A DNA stretch of 64,000 bases from Trichinella spiralis. Its lineage: Eukaryota > Nematoda > Enoplea > Trichinellida > Trichinellidae. The first letter of the stretch is position 1. Every line of letters begins with the position of its first letter. Positions 25,731 through 37,500 of the stretch are shown here, piece by piece. The notes beneath the pieces are model-generated. The model ran no database searches. It was not told the origin of the DNA and saw only the letters and a list, made by a program, of their open reading frames with translations. Position numbers and translations under genes: made by a program. The stretch spans positions 13,711,612-13,775,611 of the forward strand of contig CM012953.1 of assembly GCA_000181795.3 (NCBI GenBank), given 5' to 3'.

Positions 25731-26439
25731 TAGTGGTTCTCAAAGTGTGGGTCGCGTAAAATATTAAAGTATGGTTGTAGTCTTTATTTTTGTTAACATA
25801 GTTTCACTAATCGAATATTGTTGGGTGAACAAGTAAGCTGTGATTCAGTTGCTGATGACTTGAGAATCACTATTTCTGCCCGGCCTCTCACAGCACACAG
25901 ATGCTGCCTGTACCGGCAAATCCACGAAAGCAGATGGAGAATTAATCGATTTGTCTGAAGATTCTTCGCTTAAAGTCAGTTTTGATCGTAAAACATAATA
26001 CAGTTTTGACTATTAGTTTCAAACACATATCCAACTTTTCCACTTACTTTATTATTCCGCATTAAAAATGCTGCTTCCTTTTACTACTTCCAACTTGTGC
26101 GAAATTGGATTTTCACCAATGAATAGAATTAAAAGCAAATTTCAAAGTAAGCTACAATCATCCAACATCATGCGACTAAAACCAACACGTGTTAGTGCGG
26201 ACGTCGAAGTCATCAGCCAAAACAGAAAACAAGCCCACTGTTCGCATACACCTCATTATGCATTTGACAAATAAACTTATACATTTTAATTAGGCTTCTT
26301 CATTAAAAAATTTAAAGTATTAAACTAATATTTTTTATTTAACCCCTCTTGTCTTTTAAAATATGCATTGCAAGCAGGTGGGTCGCGAAAAATTACCGTT
26401 TTTGAAACTGGGTAGCCCAGAAAAGTTTGAGAACCACTG
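25731..26439 (+). mobile_element. hAT DNA transposon relic (Charlie/ZBED-like)
   Basis: Terminal inverted repeats are recognisable. The left end TAGTGGTTCTCAAA and the right end TTTGAGAACCACTG are inverted copies apart from the first base. Both are followed internally by GTGGGTCGCG-type subterminal sequence, typical of hAT/Charlie ends. Flanking 8-mers TATGTATG and TGTATATG match at 6 of 8 positions, a plausible decayed target-site duplication. At 26068-26274 the frame LLPFTTSNLCEIGFSPMN then IKSKFQSKLQ matches the C-terminal hAT dimerisation region of ZBED5/FAM200-like transposases. The catalytic part is absent, so at 709 bp this is an internally deleted copy. Confidence 0.8.
26068..26274 (+). 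pseudogene. hAT transposase C-terminal fragment
   Basis: 68 codons encoding the tail of a hAT transposase dimerisation domain (FTTSNLCEIGFSPMNRIKSK), ending in a stop. It has no start region, BED finger or RNase H-like catalytic core. It lies wholly within the hAT relic. Confidence 0.65.
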
Positions 26440-26640
26440 TGTATATGTATTAGCAGTATTCATGAAAATAGGAAGTAATATAATGGAAACAGTAAGAAAA
26501 GCGAATTTCTTCATTTCAGATTTATGAATACATATTCCGTTAATACGATCTATAAAATTTATTAAATACACTCTCATTTCCATTACTATTAATCTTCCTT
26601 GTACATTATCATTTTTTTCTAAATTGTAAATAAATGAACA

Positions 26641-28217
26641 TTATTCTTGTGACTCTGCGCTTATTTCACCACATTCCTCAACTGACAGCTCCTTTGAATC
26701 GGTAGCTTCTTGGTCTGTTAGGTCTGTCTGAAATGCACATATATATATATATAAATATAACATGATAAACAACAGCGTGAACGTGAAAGTGAAAACAAAC
26801 ATACTACCAATTTTCCAATAGCAATAGCTTTCATACGAGCTGCTTGAAGCAATATCCCATCGACTGAAGGAAGTTTCCGAAAACAAAAGACACAGTCGCT
26901 GCCATCAGCACTGTCTTGCATCATTCTGTATGCAAATTTAGTCAAAATAATTCTTCATAAAACAAAAAAAACAAAACTTCAAAAAAATAATGCTTACTGA
27001 AAAAGCCATTTGTGAGTGCAAAGAAATTCTCTCATAGAACTTTCGCTTTCCATGTGCAGCTTGCTCTTAACTTCTTCTGACAGGAAACTAGTGTTGCAAG
27101 CAGCTTCGTAAAAGTTTTTAAAATTCATGCCGTGGTTAACCTGGGACCATAAATAATTGTTAAACAATACCAACAATCTTGTCACACAATCTTCTTGTTG
27201 ATGAAATATACCGTCACGTTCGAACAATATGTGCGAACGTTTCAACAAGTTGTTTTCGCAACAAATGTCTTGCAAACTCATCGGAATTTTATCAATCTGA
27301 AGAAAGTTTTTCCTGAAATGGAAGATGTTTACACGGAGAAAAATTAATTAATTTTTAAATAAAATTATAAACAATATTCATCAAACTTATTTCACAATTC
27401 ACAGCCAAATGGTATCCTGCGCTGAATTAATCAAGTTACCCATGCAAAATAGCGATACAACAAAAAATATGAATAACCATTCTGAACATAAATAGAATAT
27501 AAACTTAACACAAATAACTTTAAAATATTGTATACAATGCAACAATAAATGTTTACAATTTTACATGCAAGCAAATAATAACATGTTAAGAAAAACACCG
27601 AATTGTAAAAAATTATACATCATATTCTGTATAAATTGTAATCTACAACTAGTACTTGCTTATTTATAGCAAGTACACAATTGATTACTGGTCATAATCA
27701 TCAACATTATAAATTCAAGTAGTGAAACTTCTCTTACAAGATTGTCGAGTATTTTTCAAATTCTTTCATAGTAAAATGTCCACCTGAAATAAAAACAAAT
27801 CAATTAAACAGAATCTGAATAATCCATTGGTTCACCTCTTTCTCGACAAATAAACATTATAATAGCTTCGAAAGGCAGTTCAAAATTTTCCAATATCAAA
27901 TCTCCAGAGACTTCACGTTCTGCCGCCATTTTCGCTTTGAACACTGCACGTGCATTCTCGCATTCTCCTTTTTCATGAGCATACAGGTCATTCCAAATGA
28001 CCATCAAAGAATAACTGCCTCCATGTTTTGCTTCAATACGGAAATGATGCGGATTTTTTTGCAGGCATTTGAGAACTGTAGTCAGTTTCAATTCAGTGTA
28101 TTCTTCGTAACGTGTCAAGTGTTTGCATAATTCATCTAATGATAATACTGACTGTACTTTCATCATAAAACAATTTACAATTCGTTTGAACAGTCTCCTT
28201 TCCACAGCACGTTCCAT
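26641..28217 (-). CDS. Unrecognised protein, 315 aa, 5 exons
   Basis: Exons on the minus strand: 28217-27836, 27783-27738, 27312-26998, 26925-26808, 26727-26641; GT-AG junctions keep frame (948 nt). The ATG follows a TTTTGCAG acceptor by 10 bases. The protein is soluble-looking and helix-rich. Residues about 20-65 (LSLDELCKHL, then TTVLKCLQKNPHHFRIE) read like a small winged-helix fold. A second similar block may lie at about 210-255 (NFKNFYEAACNTSFLSEEV, then MREFLCTHKWLF), followed by a CVFC cysteine pair. The C-terminus is acidic. I do not recognise the family; a duplicated winged-helix or LOTUS-like domain is speculation. It may share a short upstream region with the open frame at 28510. 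Confidence 0.62.
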
Positions 28218-28509
28218 TGGGATTGTTCTGCAAAATAAAAAAAAAGTTACATTCAGCGTTCACATTTATATTACGCGCAATTAGCCAACTACAAAATATA
28301 ACGATAGAACATTACAAAATACCGAAAATATTGCGCGTTCCCACGCACTGTATTTGAATTTATTTAATCTCATGCATTCACGATAATGAAAGGTAAAATT
28401 CTTATCTAGATTACACGCAACGTTTTATTACATTTATACATATAATACTGGAATAAAGAGCAATGATCGTCGTTATAAATTGTTTACAATTATTTTACTT
28501 ACATTTAAA

Positions 28510-28779
28510 ATGTTTACGATATGTACTTACCTCTGTTACCTACAGTTATGGACAGAAAGAATTAAACGCTATTCTGGAATGGGCAAGTATCGACTAGAAT
28601 ACCGTGCCAAACAAACGCAGCCTGTGACGAGTATACACACTTTCACGAGCTCCGATATACAACAACTATCTTCCGTTCGCGAGAGATTGACGTTGGTGAC
28701 AGACAGACTAAAATACTTAATAAAATTAAACGCTTTCACAAGTAAATACTTCAGTTTAGAGCCTAACAAAAGTTTTTAA
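28510..28779 (+). CDS. Doubtful small ORF, up to 89 aa
   Basis: An open frame divergent from the unknown 315-aa gene. It reads MFTICTYLCYLQLW, then RIKRYSGMGKYRLEYRAK, and ends in a TAA at 28777-28779. A shorter start at 28579 (MGKYRLEYRAK) would give 66 aa. Composition between 28550 and 28740 is more balanced than the flanks. The opposite strand is also open over much of this stretch, so coding status is uncertain. No family recognised. Confidence 0.25.
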   Translation: MFTICTYLCYLQLWTERIKRYSGMGKYRLEYRAKQTQPVTSIHTFTSSDIQQLSSVRERLTLVTDRLKYLIKLNAFTSKYFSLEPNKSF

Positions 28780-29448
28780 ATGACAGTTTTCATCACGGTT
28801 CTTAACTCATTTTACAAAACAACCGGAAGTGATTTTAATACAGTAATATAGAAAAGTAGGCGTTATTTATGATTGGCCAGTTTGGAAAATTTCTGGCGCC
28901 AACACTGTATACTCAACTTTTAACGTTAGTTGTAGAAAACCTTTTTTTCTGTTTATATTTTTTTATTTTTTGTTTTCAGCTGACTGTTCTTCATATTTTT
29001 CAGGCTTACTTGCCAGTAGAATTACGGTAATGATAGGTCGAACTGGACGGTTGAAGATGAGTAGATTTTTTTAATTTGAATGTTTAAAATTGAAAGAAAA
29101 ATGAATGAATTTGATAATTAATCGTTCTTTAATTTATACTATATTTTGTCATTAATTGTCTACTGATGTGCAGGAAAATAACCTTCAAGAAATGAAATGG
29201 TATATTCAAATGTGACATTTTCTGCACATGTACTGTTCATAGCGCTCTACAGCATCGTTCAATGGCCAAAAAATACTAGCTTTTTTCACTCATTACACCG
29301 TAAGCTCACCAATTTGTTTATTAGTTTGCGAAATGCGAAGAGAAAAATCATTACAAATTAAAAAAAGTGAAAAATATGCAACAAAACGAAATTTTGTCAA
29401 AGCAATACCATTTACGTTCGAAAAAGAGTATCAAGCCAGTTTGGCAGA
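28780..29448. other. Intergenic AT-rich region
   Basis: No supported exon. It lies downstream of the minus-strand dehydratase gene, whose 3' UTR probably extends into it. Confidence 0.35.
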
Positions 29449-30029
29449 TTATTTTTTTCGTACGGCTGCAACACCTTCGATAAATTTACCCAGTGTAATG
29501 TCTTTCATCGACAATCCATTGCAGTCATGCGTAGAAAGTGTAATATCTACCTGAGAAAAATACATAATTGAATTGAATAAATCAAAAATGATAAGAAATG
29601 GAACAAGAAAACTTATACCTTGTTGTAGACGTTGAACCACTCGGGATGATGATTCATTTTTTCCGCTTTCAGTGCTATTTGAGTCATGAATCCAAATGCC
29701 TGCGGTGTTTGTTGTTAATAATTAATTTAATCGGTTAAACTGTATTTTCATTTACTTCGTTGAAATCACCGAACGTGAACAATTTTTGAATTGCATCCCG
29801 TTTCTCTTGCAATTTCCATCCCTGACCAATCAACTCGTTCAAATGCTGCTCTCTTTCTTGATCGTTCAATAAGCACAGAGGCTAATTGGAAATTGTGCTC
29901 AAATAAATATAACAGAAAATAATAAAAATATATTCCACTTACCATTTTACGGCAAACGGTAGAGGAAGAAGAAAACGGTAACGCTCTGGCGCAAAACAGA
30001 TTTTTTGCACCTAATTTCAATAATCGCAT
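29449..30029 (-). CDS. pcbd-1: Pterin-4a-carbinolamine dehydratase (PCBD/DCoH), 131 aa, 4 exons
   Basis: Dehydrates 4a-hydroxytetrahydrobiopterin, recycling the cofactor of aromatic amino-acid hydroxylases. Exons on the minus strand: 30029-29943, 29881-29756, 29699-29619, 29550-29449; all are phase 0 (396 nt). Family motifs are present: [20 protein letters not shown], then [15 protein letters not shown] with active-site H88 and H89, then [14 protein letters not shown] with H106 and the final [10 protein letters not shown]. The core matches human PCBD1 (104 aa) throughout. A 29-residue N-terminal extension is encoded by its own exon; it is basic and rich in Ser/Leu/Ala ([18 protein letters not shown]) with no acidic residue, like a mitochondrial presequence. 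Starting at Met29, the last codon of exon 1, would give a cytosolic-type protein. Confidence 0.92.
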
Positions 30030-30515
30030 ACTGCAAGCTGAGCTTTAAAATGTAAAATCTTTTCAAATGCAAAGTAATATAGAAAATCAACAAGAAAAAT
30101 TAATCAAATATGACACTGCTTATTTTCTTTGTTAAAATGTTTTAATAATAACAATTACAAAATAATGACGACGGTATGAAGTACCTTATTTCGGATACTG
30201 TAAATCAGATGATAATTAACATGTGGTTGTTACAAAAAAAACTATTCAGACAACGGATAAAAAGGGGAACAAATTTTTTTTCTGAGGAAACTGTTCAACT
30301 AACAATAACTGAGCAACGGTTTGGAAAAAAATAACAACACGGTCAGTGTACAAAGACAATGATTATTTTCATCATCACATGTAAAAAAATTGCGACGGCT
30401 TATGCGCAGGCAACTGTTCACAAAAGTAAATAATAATAATAATAATAATATAAATATAATTATATATGTGAATAAAAACAAAAAATAATATAGATTATAA
30501 ATTGAAAATGTGAAT
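30030..30515. other. Short intergenic region between two minus-strand genes
   Basis: AT-rich, with an AAT trinucleotide run near 30428-30450. It contains the 3' flank of the Ig-superfamily gene and the upstream region of the dehydratase gene. No exon seen. Confidence 0.35.
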
Positions 30516-33500
30516 TCATACAATACTGCTTGTAGGTGGCTTGTAAGGTTGTAAACGAGAATATTCTACAGGCAAATTGGAAGTAGTTATTGGTCGGCGT
30601 GCCGCAGCGTCTTTAACCAAATCCAGCTCTGCATAATTCAACCCTTCGCGCGTCTGAGATCCTGGATGCTGTGCAGGATAGACAATTGGCTATAATTGAA
30701 AAAAAAAGATTATTCAATTTTATTCAAGTCCATCTCAACTGGTTGGTGCATTTAGGCAACAATGCTATTATGCATAATTATTGCATGCAAAATCAAAACA
30801 CTGAAACAGGCTCAGCAAGCGAAAATGGATGCAATAAAAAAAATTAATAAAATAAAAAAACAAAATAATCAAAAAACAAAAACAAAAAATGAAATTAAAG
30901 CAAATGATGAGAATTTAAATCAACTGCAATCAAAAGAGCAAAAGCGAAAATGGCAGCAATGCAGAATGAATGAATGAATGGATGGTCGTTTGATTGAAAA
31001 AATGTATGCAAAAATAATTCAAACAGTCAATGAAAACAAGCTTATCATTTGCACGGTCAATATATTTAAATAAAAATTCACACGGAGTTGTGCACGTGTT
31101 ATTTAAGAAAATGTTTTTTTTTTGAATAAACACTGAAACAGTGAGGTGCCGCTGCTGCTGCCTTGGTGAATTTTGAAAGTTATCATTAAAATTAATTAAA
31201 AAAAATTTTTTTTTCCTAATTTAACAAATCTTTCATTGTACAAATAATATAGACACAATACGGCAGCACTTACATGAAAAAGCAGAATAGAATGACATGC
31301 ACCCGGGTTACACAGATGAGGTTTTTGGAGGAATAAGAAGCTGAGGCTGCAAAATAAAAAAAATAAAAAACAAAATTAAATTGAATTGAATTAAATTCGT
31401 ATCAATGTCTATATTGAAGCAAAAGCAGCAAATTAAAAAAAGCATAGTAAAGCTCTTTTCACAATTAGTAACGTGTAAATAGAATACAAGAGCATTGCCA
31501 TCAACGAACTTTCAAGATTCAGCCGAGCAAAAATTGAAAAATAATAAAATAAAATAACTTGAAATAAAATAGAAAAAAAATAAAATTTACAAAATAGGCA
31601 ATAATTTGTGCATGTGTGTAAATTGTAAAAGTACGTACACCATAAAAATCCATGCAGATAGAATAGAGAATAATTGCAGACAACCAACAGTCTTTTACCA
31701 AATATGAGTATATATATATATGTATGTACAATACAAATAGTTAGAATATTCACATTAGTGGTACGCATGCGAGTGTATTGAAAGGATGCAGAGCGAAATG
31801 CAGCGTTTTAAACAGCGACTTCTTTAGATACTCTTCCACCGACGCCGCCGCCGCCAGCGTTACGCCACGAATACGTTACCTCGGGTTTGTATAGATCATT
31901 ATGAGGTGCTGAAACGGGAGGAAGACGTTCCGGTTTAGGAGCTTGGCGCATCACTTCAGGAACAATGCTAAAAAACAACAACAACAATAATTAATTGTTT
32001 ATTTTTTTAAAAAAAGTCATATAAAAGCATACTTGATTGGATATTTTTTCTGTTGCTTAGAAACTTTAGCTTGTTTAGCTTTGCTATCTGCAAAAATAGA
32101 GAAAACAATTAATTTGATGAATAAGTTTGCAAAATAAATTTCCAAAAAAGTTTAAAAAATGAAAATTTGCGCTGTTTATTGCATACTTGTAAAGCAAGCC
32201 ATTCGTCTCCACCAGAGGAACAAAGTCAGCAGTATGAGAATCAAAACTAATACAGCGACCGCAATTCCCACAGCTAAACCAATATCTCCTTCACTGTAAG
32301 CGGAACTGTTGCCATTTCCTAAAATTATGCAAATTGTAGAATGAATAATTAACCAAGTAGAATTTTTGTTTCAAGTAAAAGAAAGAAATATTACCAATCA
32401 AAGCGGCAAGATTGATGGCCTTTTTCAATTCGCCATGTTCATTTTGAATGCGGTATTCGACAAATTTTTTCTTATCACTTTCCGTCAACGGGCTGATCAT
32501 CAAGCCGGCGTTGTAGCAAGCTGAATATGTAGAATTCTGAAATGAAGTGAAAAATTAATTAAATTAAATTAAATTAAATTAATTTCGTCTGATTCGTAAC
32601 GTACACGGTGTGGCATTTCGGCCGTAAAACTGCCTAGCCGTTCGCCGGGAAGAAGGCGTTGGCCGTCGATTGTCCACTGGAAGCCGTCGTTGGAGTTCGG
32701 TGTAGGGTCTGAACAGAACTGGGCAATGATTCTCGCCTCGTTCGCGTCAACTTTTTCCTCAGTCACGGGTTCGTAATAGACCAACGGTGGGCCTGAAAAA
32801 TGCAAATTATTTTTAAAAAAATACAAAAGAAAAAGAATTTTTCTTTTCTTTTTCTCACACAAAACTTACCAACAATGTCCACTTGTATACCGTCGTTGGT
32901 ACCGTGATTGCGATTGCAGGCCCAGTCGTTGGCCGATTTGGCGATGCAAGCGGCGCACCAATAGAAGCCACTTTTGAAATACGTATCCAGTGAAATGGAA
33001 CACGCAGAAACAATTTCATCCTGTTAAGTAAATAAAAAAAACGAATTAATTGAATTTTGTTTACTATTTTATGCAAATTTTATTATACCGCCGAAGTGTG
33101 CCCACTGGTTGGAGATGCGTTTTGTTCACAAGTGGCGTTTTTGATCGTACCGTCGGCCGTTTTGTGATACCAGAACATCTTTGGCAACGGATAGCCGGTC
33201 GCTTTGCAAAGCAAAGTTATCTGTTGGCCCATTCTGGCTCGATTTGAGCCTGGCTCAAATACGGACGAAGTTTTGATGCTTTGAAAATTGTGCCCAGACA
33301 GCTGAGGATACGCTGGAACAAATATAAATTAAAGTATGATTACAGGATGAAAAAAAGTGCAACGGTGAATATGAATGGAGATAGATTTTGAGATTTATCT
33401 TTTTCGACAGCAACTAGCACTTGTTCACCTTGAACTGGTTAGCATAATTGGGTCGGAAAAAAAATCTGCCCCTGGGAAAAAGCATCCACGTCAGAATTAA

Positions 33501-34599
33501 AATGAGCAACCTTGACCTTGTAAGGGCCATTGTTACAGGGGAGAAAAGAGTCGCAATGCGAAATGGGGGAGGGGGAGGGGGGGTGAGAAGGAAAGAAGGC
33601 GTTTTTTTTTCAAATTAAAATTATGACAAATTCTATACATACGGTAAAACATAGAAGAGAAATTTGTAAAAACTTACACAACTTGTCGACAACGACAACT
33701 TTGGACATTTTTTCGTAGAGCGTGTTCATCGCCTGACATTGGATACTCTTCAGACGGTGGTCAATGCCCAAAGCGATCATGGGACCGTCGAACAACCGAC
33801 TACCTTCGATGAACCAGCTGAATTGGGTAGGCGGAGGGTTGCCAATAGCTTTGCAATGCAAAGTCGATGGGAAGTTGGAGAAAAATTTGTTGCCATTCAA
33901 AGCGGGATGGTACTTTTCGTCCACAATGGTGGGTTCGTCCAAAAATTGCACGTCCATCACCGACATCACCGACACGTTCGACGGTCCACTGGGACCGTCG
34001 TAATATACCGAACAGACGAGCCTTTTCCCATGCATGCTGCCGTTGATTGGAACCGAATCCAACCACGTGGCGGCAAATTCGGCAACTGTGGATTTGTCCA
34101 ACGATTTCGCCTGGAGCAGATTATCGAATTCGGTACTGTTGCAGTCGAGACAACTGAACACGGGTCTCACACCGCTTTGGTCACTGACACAATACAGGGG
34201 TGTGGAAAACGGTGTACGCCATGAGATTCTCTGCAAAAGTTGTCAATTAGACGACTGGAAAAAAATTTCAATCCACAACAACAACAACAACAAACCTGCA
34301 AGTGCATGGCCCTGCCGATTGGCAATAGATCCAGAGTTATGGCGAGTTTGGGTGCAACTGTACTGCCGAATCCTCGGATGGACGGATCTCCATGATTGGG
34401 CTGTTGATTCGCTGTTCCCAACGGAAGTGCTGAGTTCGGTGTGCCTTGTCCCCATACTTGAAACTGAGCAGCACCTGGAAAATTATTCACTTCAATAAAA
34501 TTCAACTGTTGCTATGGTCTTTTCCAACTTACCAGTGTAAAATATTCCAATAAAAGCAAGTAATAACAATAATGATGGCGATGATAACAGGGGATACAT
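30516..34599 (-). CDS. Immunoglobulin-superfamily type I membrane protein, about 650 aa, 11 exons
   Basis: Likely cell-surface adhesion or guidance protein. Exons on the minus strand: 34599-34533, 34474-34296, 34230-33678, 33312-33089, 33020-32870, 32792-32605, 32536-32395, 32318-32187, 32087-32033, 31967-31880, 30689-30516; GT-AG and frame are consistent (1953 nt). A signal peptide opens the protein (MYPLLSSPSLLLLLAFIGIF). Ig-like strands follow: STLHCKAIGNPPPTQFSWFI, then QQITLLCKATGYPLPKMFWY with partner Cys in the next exon, then ARIIAQFCSDPTP with FQWTIDGQRLLPGE. There are several N-glycosylation sites. One membrane segment (GLAVGIAVAVLVLILILLTL) precedes WWRRMACF. The 100-residue tail has tyrosines (LNYAELDLV, ITIM-like) and ends SSIV. 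I do not recognise the exact orthologue. Exon 10 can also read through to a different end (see findings). Confidence 0.8.
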
Positions 34600-37500
34600 T
34601 TCAAAGTGGGCTTTTTGATCACAGCACCGTTGTCGTGATGTTTGTTGTTGTTGTTGTTGTTGTTTACTTGTCTTTCAACTGCAACTGCTTTCGTTTGTTT
34701 CTCTGCAAAAATGAAGACAACAAATAAGCGATGAATAAATTTTTGCAAATAAATAAGCGAAACGCGCTCATTGTCGAACAATGACAATGTAATAATGTCA
34801 GTGTTGGGAAAAAAGGAATCTGCATGAACAGTGAGTGCATTTTGCAAGAGTCAAGTTTGAAAGTGCTTTTCGTCCTCGCTCACATCAGGGTCAACAACGT
34901 AATGCAAGTTTTGTCCAAAACTGACTGTAGAACTTCTTGAGCATCAATTTTGACATTTTTAGCTCAAAAGTGAACAACGAAAAGCACATCTTTTGAGGAA
35001 CAAACTCTCAATAAATAAATAAATAAATAAACAATGGAAGAGTAGTGGAAAAATGAGAAACCAGTTGAAGCGAAGAGAACTGAATGTAATATTCTTCCTC
35101 AGGGGAGAAGAGATGTTGAACAGGAAAAGCGACTTTTATTCATAACAGCCGTCGGGGGGAATTTTGTCGATCGTTACACATGCAGAAAGAGAGCTACGTT
35201 GAATAGAAATCTTCTGCTCTACTGATGCAAAGTGATAAAAATCCAGCCTGCACTACACACATCCATCCATCATTGGTTCCACTGATCATCGGTCGATCTG
35301 ACGATGTCCATTTGTGGAAGGAAAACTCTCCATTGGTCAGGTCATGGTCGAATGGTTTCGATCGTGACCCGAGCTGGCCGGACGACCAGCCTGCTTATCA
35401 CCGCAATTATTGGCGTCGGCGGTACCACAACCAACGCCAGGGTCGACCGTCCGTTGGGAAAACGGCACTGGTCATTGCACAATGGTCGTGGACCGTCGCC
35501 ACGCGCACCTGGACGCGCGTTTCCTGTCATTCGGTACAATAGAAAACAGACGGACCAATTGACAACCTAGTGGACAATGGACAAACAGAAAAACAAGTGT
35601 CCCTTCCGGCGGCTGGGCACCAAATCTGCGCAGCACACATTGCACAAAGCGTTCAATTAATTCATTATTCCCCACAACGACGAGATCAATCAAGCACCAA
35701 TACAAAAAACACACTAATCCCCTTTTCCCTTTTCAACTAAAGCCACTTCACACTTCGAGTGTATTTATTATCAGTTTATTCGTTTATTAATGGAAAATAT
35801 ACAAAATGAACAAATACATACCCATGTTATCTATTATTACTTATCGCTTAATCCAACTTAATTTGTAAAAATTCATAATCTACCTCTTATCTCTTGTCAG
35901 AGCTATGATGTATTGTCACCTTTGTTCTGCTAAGTGAGAAAAAAAACAAATAGAATATTCAAAAAACAACAAATAGATTTTTTTTTGAAATTCAATCAAT
36001 TCAAAATCCAACACCAATCGCTCATCTTATATTTATATACATGGACTATTTGTGACAGATTTGACATGTTGAACAGTATCAAAAGAAGCGAATAAATCAA
36101 ACAACCAAGAAACTTGCTAGTTATAATTGAAAAAAGGAGCGCTTTTGAATGATTCAGAGGAAAAAATTTCCACAATGCCAAAGTGAAATGTTGATCGAGA
36201 TGAACCAATTGATGAGATGTTTAAAGTTTTGTACAGGATAAAGCATTGAAAAAAACAAAATAAATATTATAAAAATAAAAAAAATTTTCTTTTCTTTTCT
36301 TTCATCTCCAATATCACAAAACTTTATCACGTTGATTCAGTAAATAAAAAAAGAAATTAAACGAGCGTCGTCATGAAATAAATTTCAAATTAAACTTTGC
36401 ATGACTCATCCTTGTCTTTCGTCGTTTCAAAAACTTACCACTGCTGACAAAGTGACCTTGTCCTATTCTACTGGGTGACATTTCGTCCAGTGTAAAATGC
36501 AATTGTCATTTTCATCTCTGAGAAATTACGCAAAAATAATTATCAAATTTACATTTGAATAGTTGACTAAAATAGGAAGAATAAAAAAATATATATATAT
36601 GTATATAATTGATAAGAAAAAGATTAGTTTATTTAAATGAAGAAAAAAAAATTCACGTTTATTGTACAACTTATTGTAGATTAGAATTTTAAATATTCTA
36701 CTGTAATGACAAACAAAAAAGAACCAATATTTGCATCTTCAAATATTACAGTACGTCTAGTTTGGTTAATTTTTTTTAACATTGGAAATCTGGCGACATT
36801 GAAATCGACAGACATATGCAATGCCAAAAGCCAGAAGTCGAATGCCAATAAATAATACAAGGTGAAATTTTTGTAAGCAAAATCACTATCCATTTTTTTC
36901 ACATATTCTCAAAAACGAGATTCACTAAATTGTTTGAAAATTTTCATATAGTAATAAATTTTGACATTTTCTTTTTTATACGAAAAGCTTATGAAAAATG
37001 ATAATCTTATCAAATTTGGGGAAAAAAAAGTAAAACAATTTTCAAACAGCCAATTGAGACGAGTTTACATTTGAAAAAATTAGCATAATCGTAATGAGAA
37101 AAATATGAATATGAAGAAGGGAAATTGAACTTACTGTTTCTTTTTAGCTGAGCTTAAAAATCAGACAACCAGAATAAACAGCAACTTGAAGACTGGGGCC
37201 AGTTCGAAATGACACACACACGCGCATACACAAACAAGACGATCGCGTTTCAACTTGACAATCAGGTCAGACTAACGACACGGCAAAATTCTTCGAGCAT
37301 TTCTGCGTGGGTGGGGTAAACAAAAACTCCAACTCTTCATCATTTATATCAATTATCCAACAGTCTATTTAGCTGAATATTGACAAGAATCTTGATCCGG
37401 AATGCTTAAATCTCACAGTTGAATCTAAACATCCACTCAATCTACTGATCGTCAATTTACTGTAATAATAACGGAAGATGCAAAACTGAGCAAGCAGCAG

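Noticed and set aside
30762-30977. Lys/Asn/Gln-rich 71-codon open frame
   Set aside because: It lies in the last intron of the Ig-superfamily gene and reflects poly-A-rich sequence.
33739-34224. Plus-strand 161-codon open frame opposite the Ig-superfamily gene
   Set aside because: It is a shadow of exon 3, whose minus-strand frame has a conserved Ig pattern, glycosylation sites and correct splice phases.
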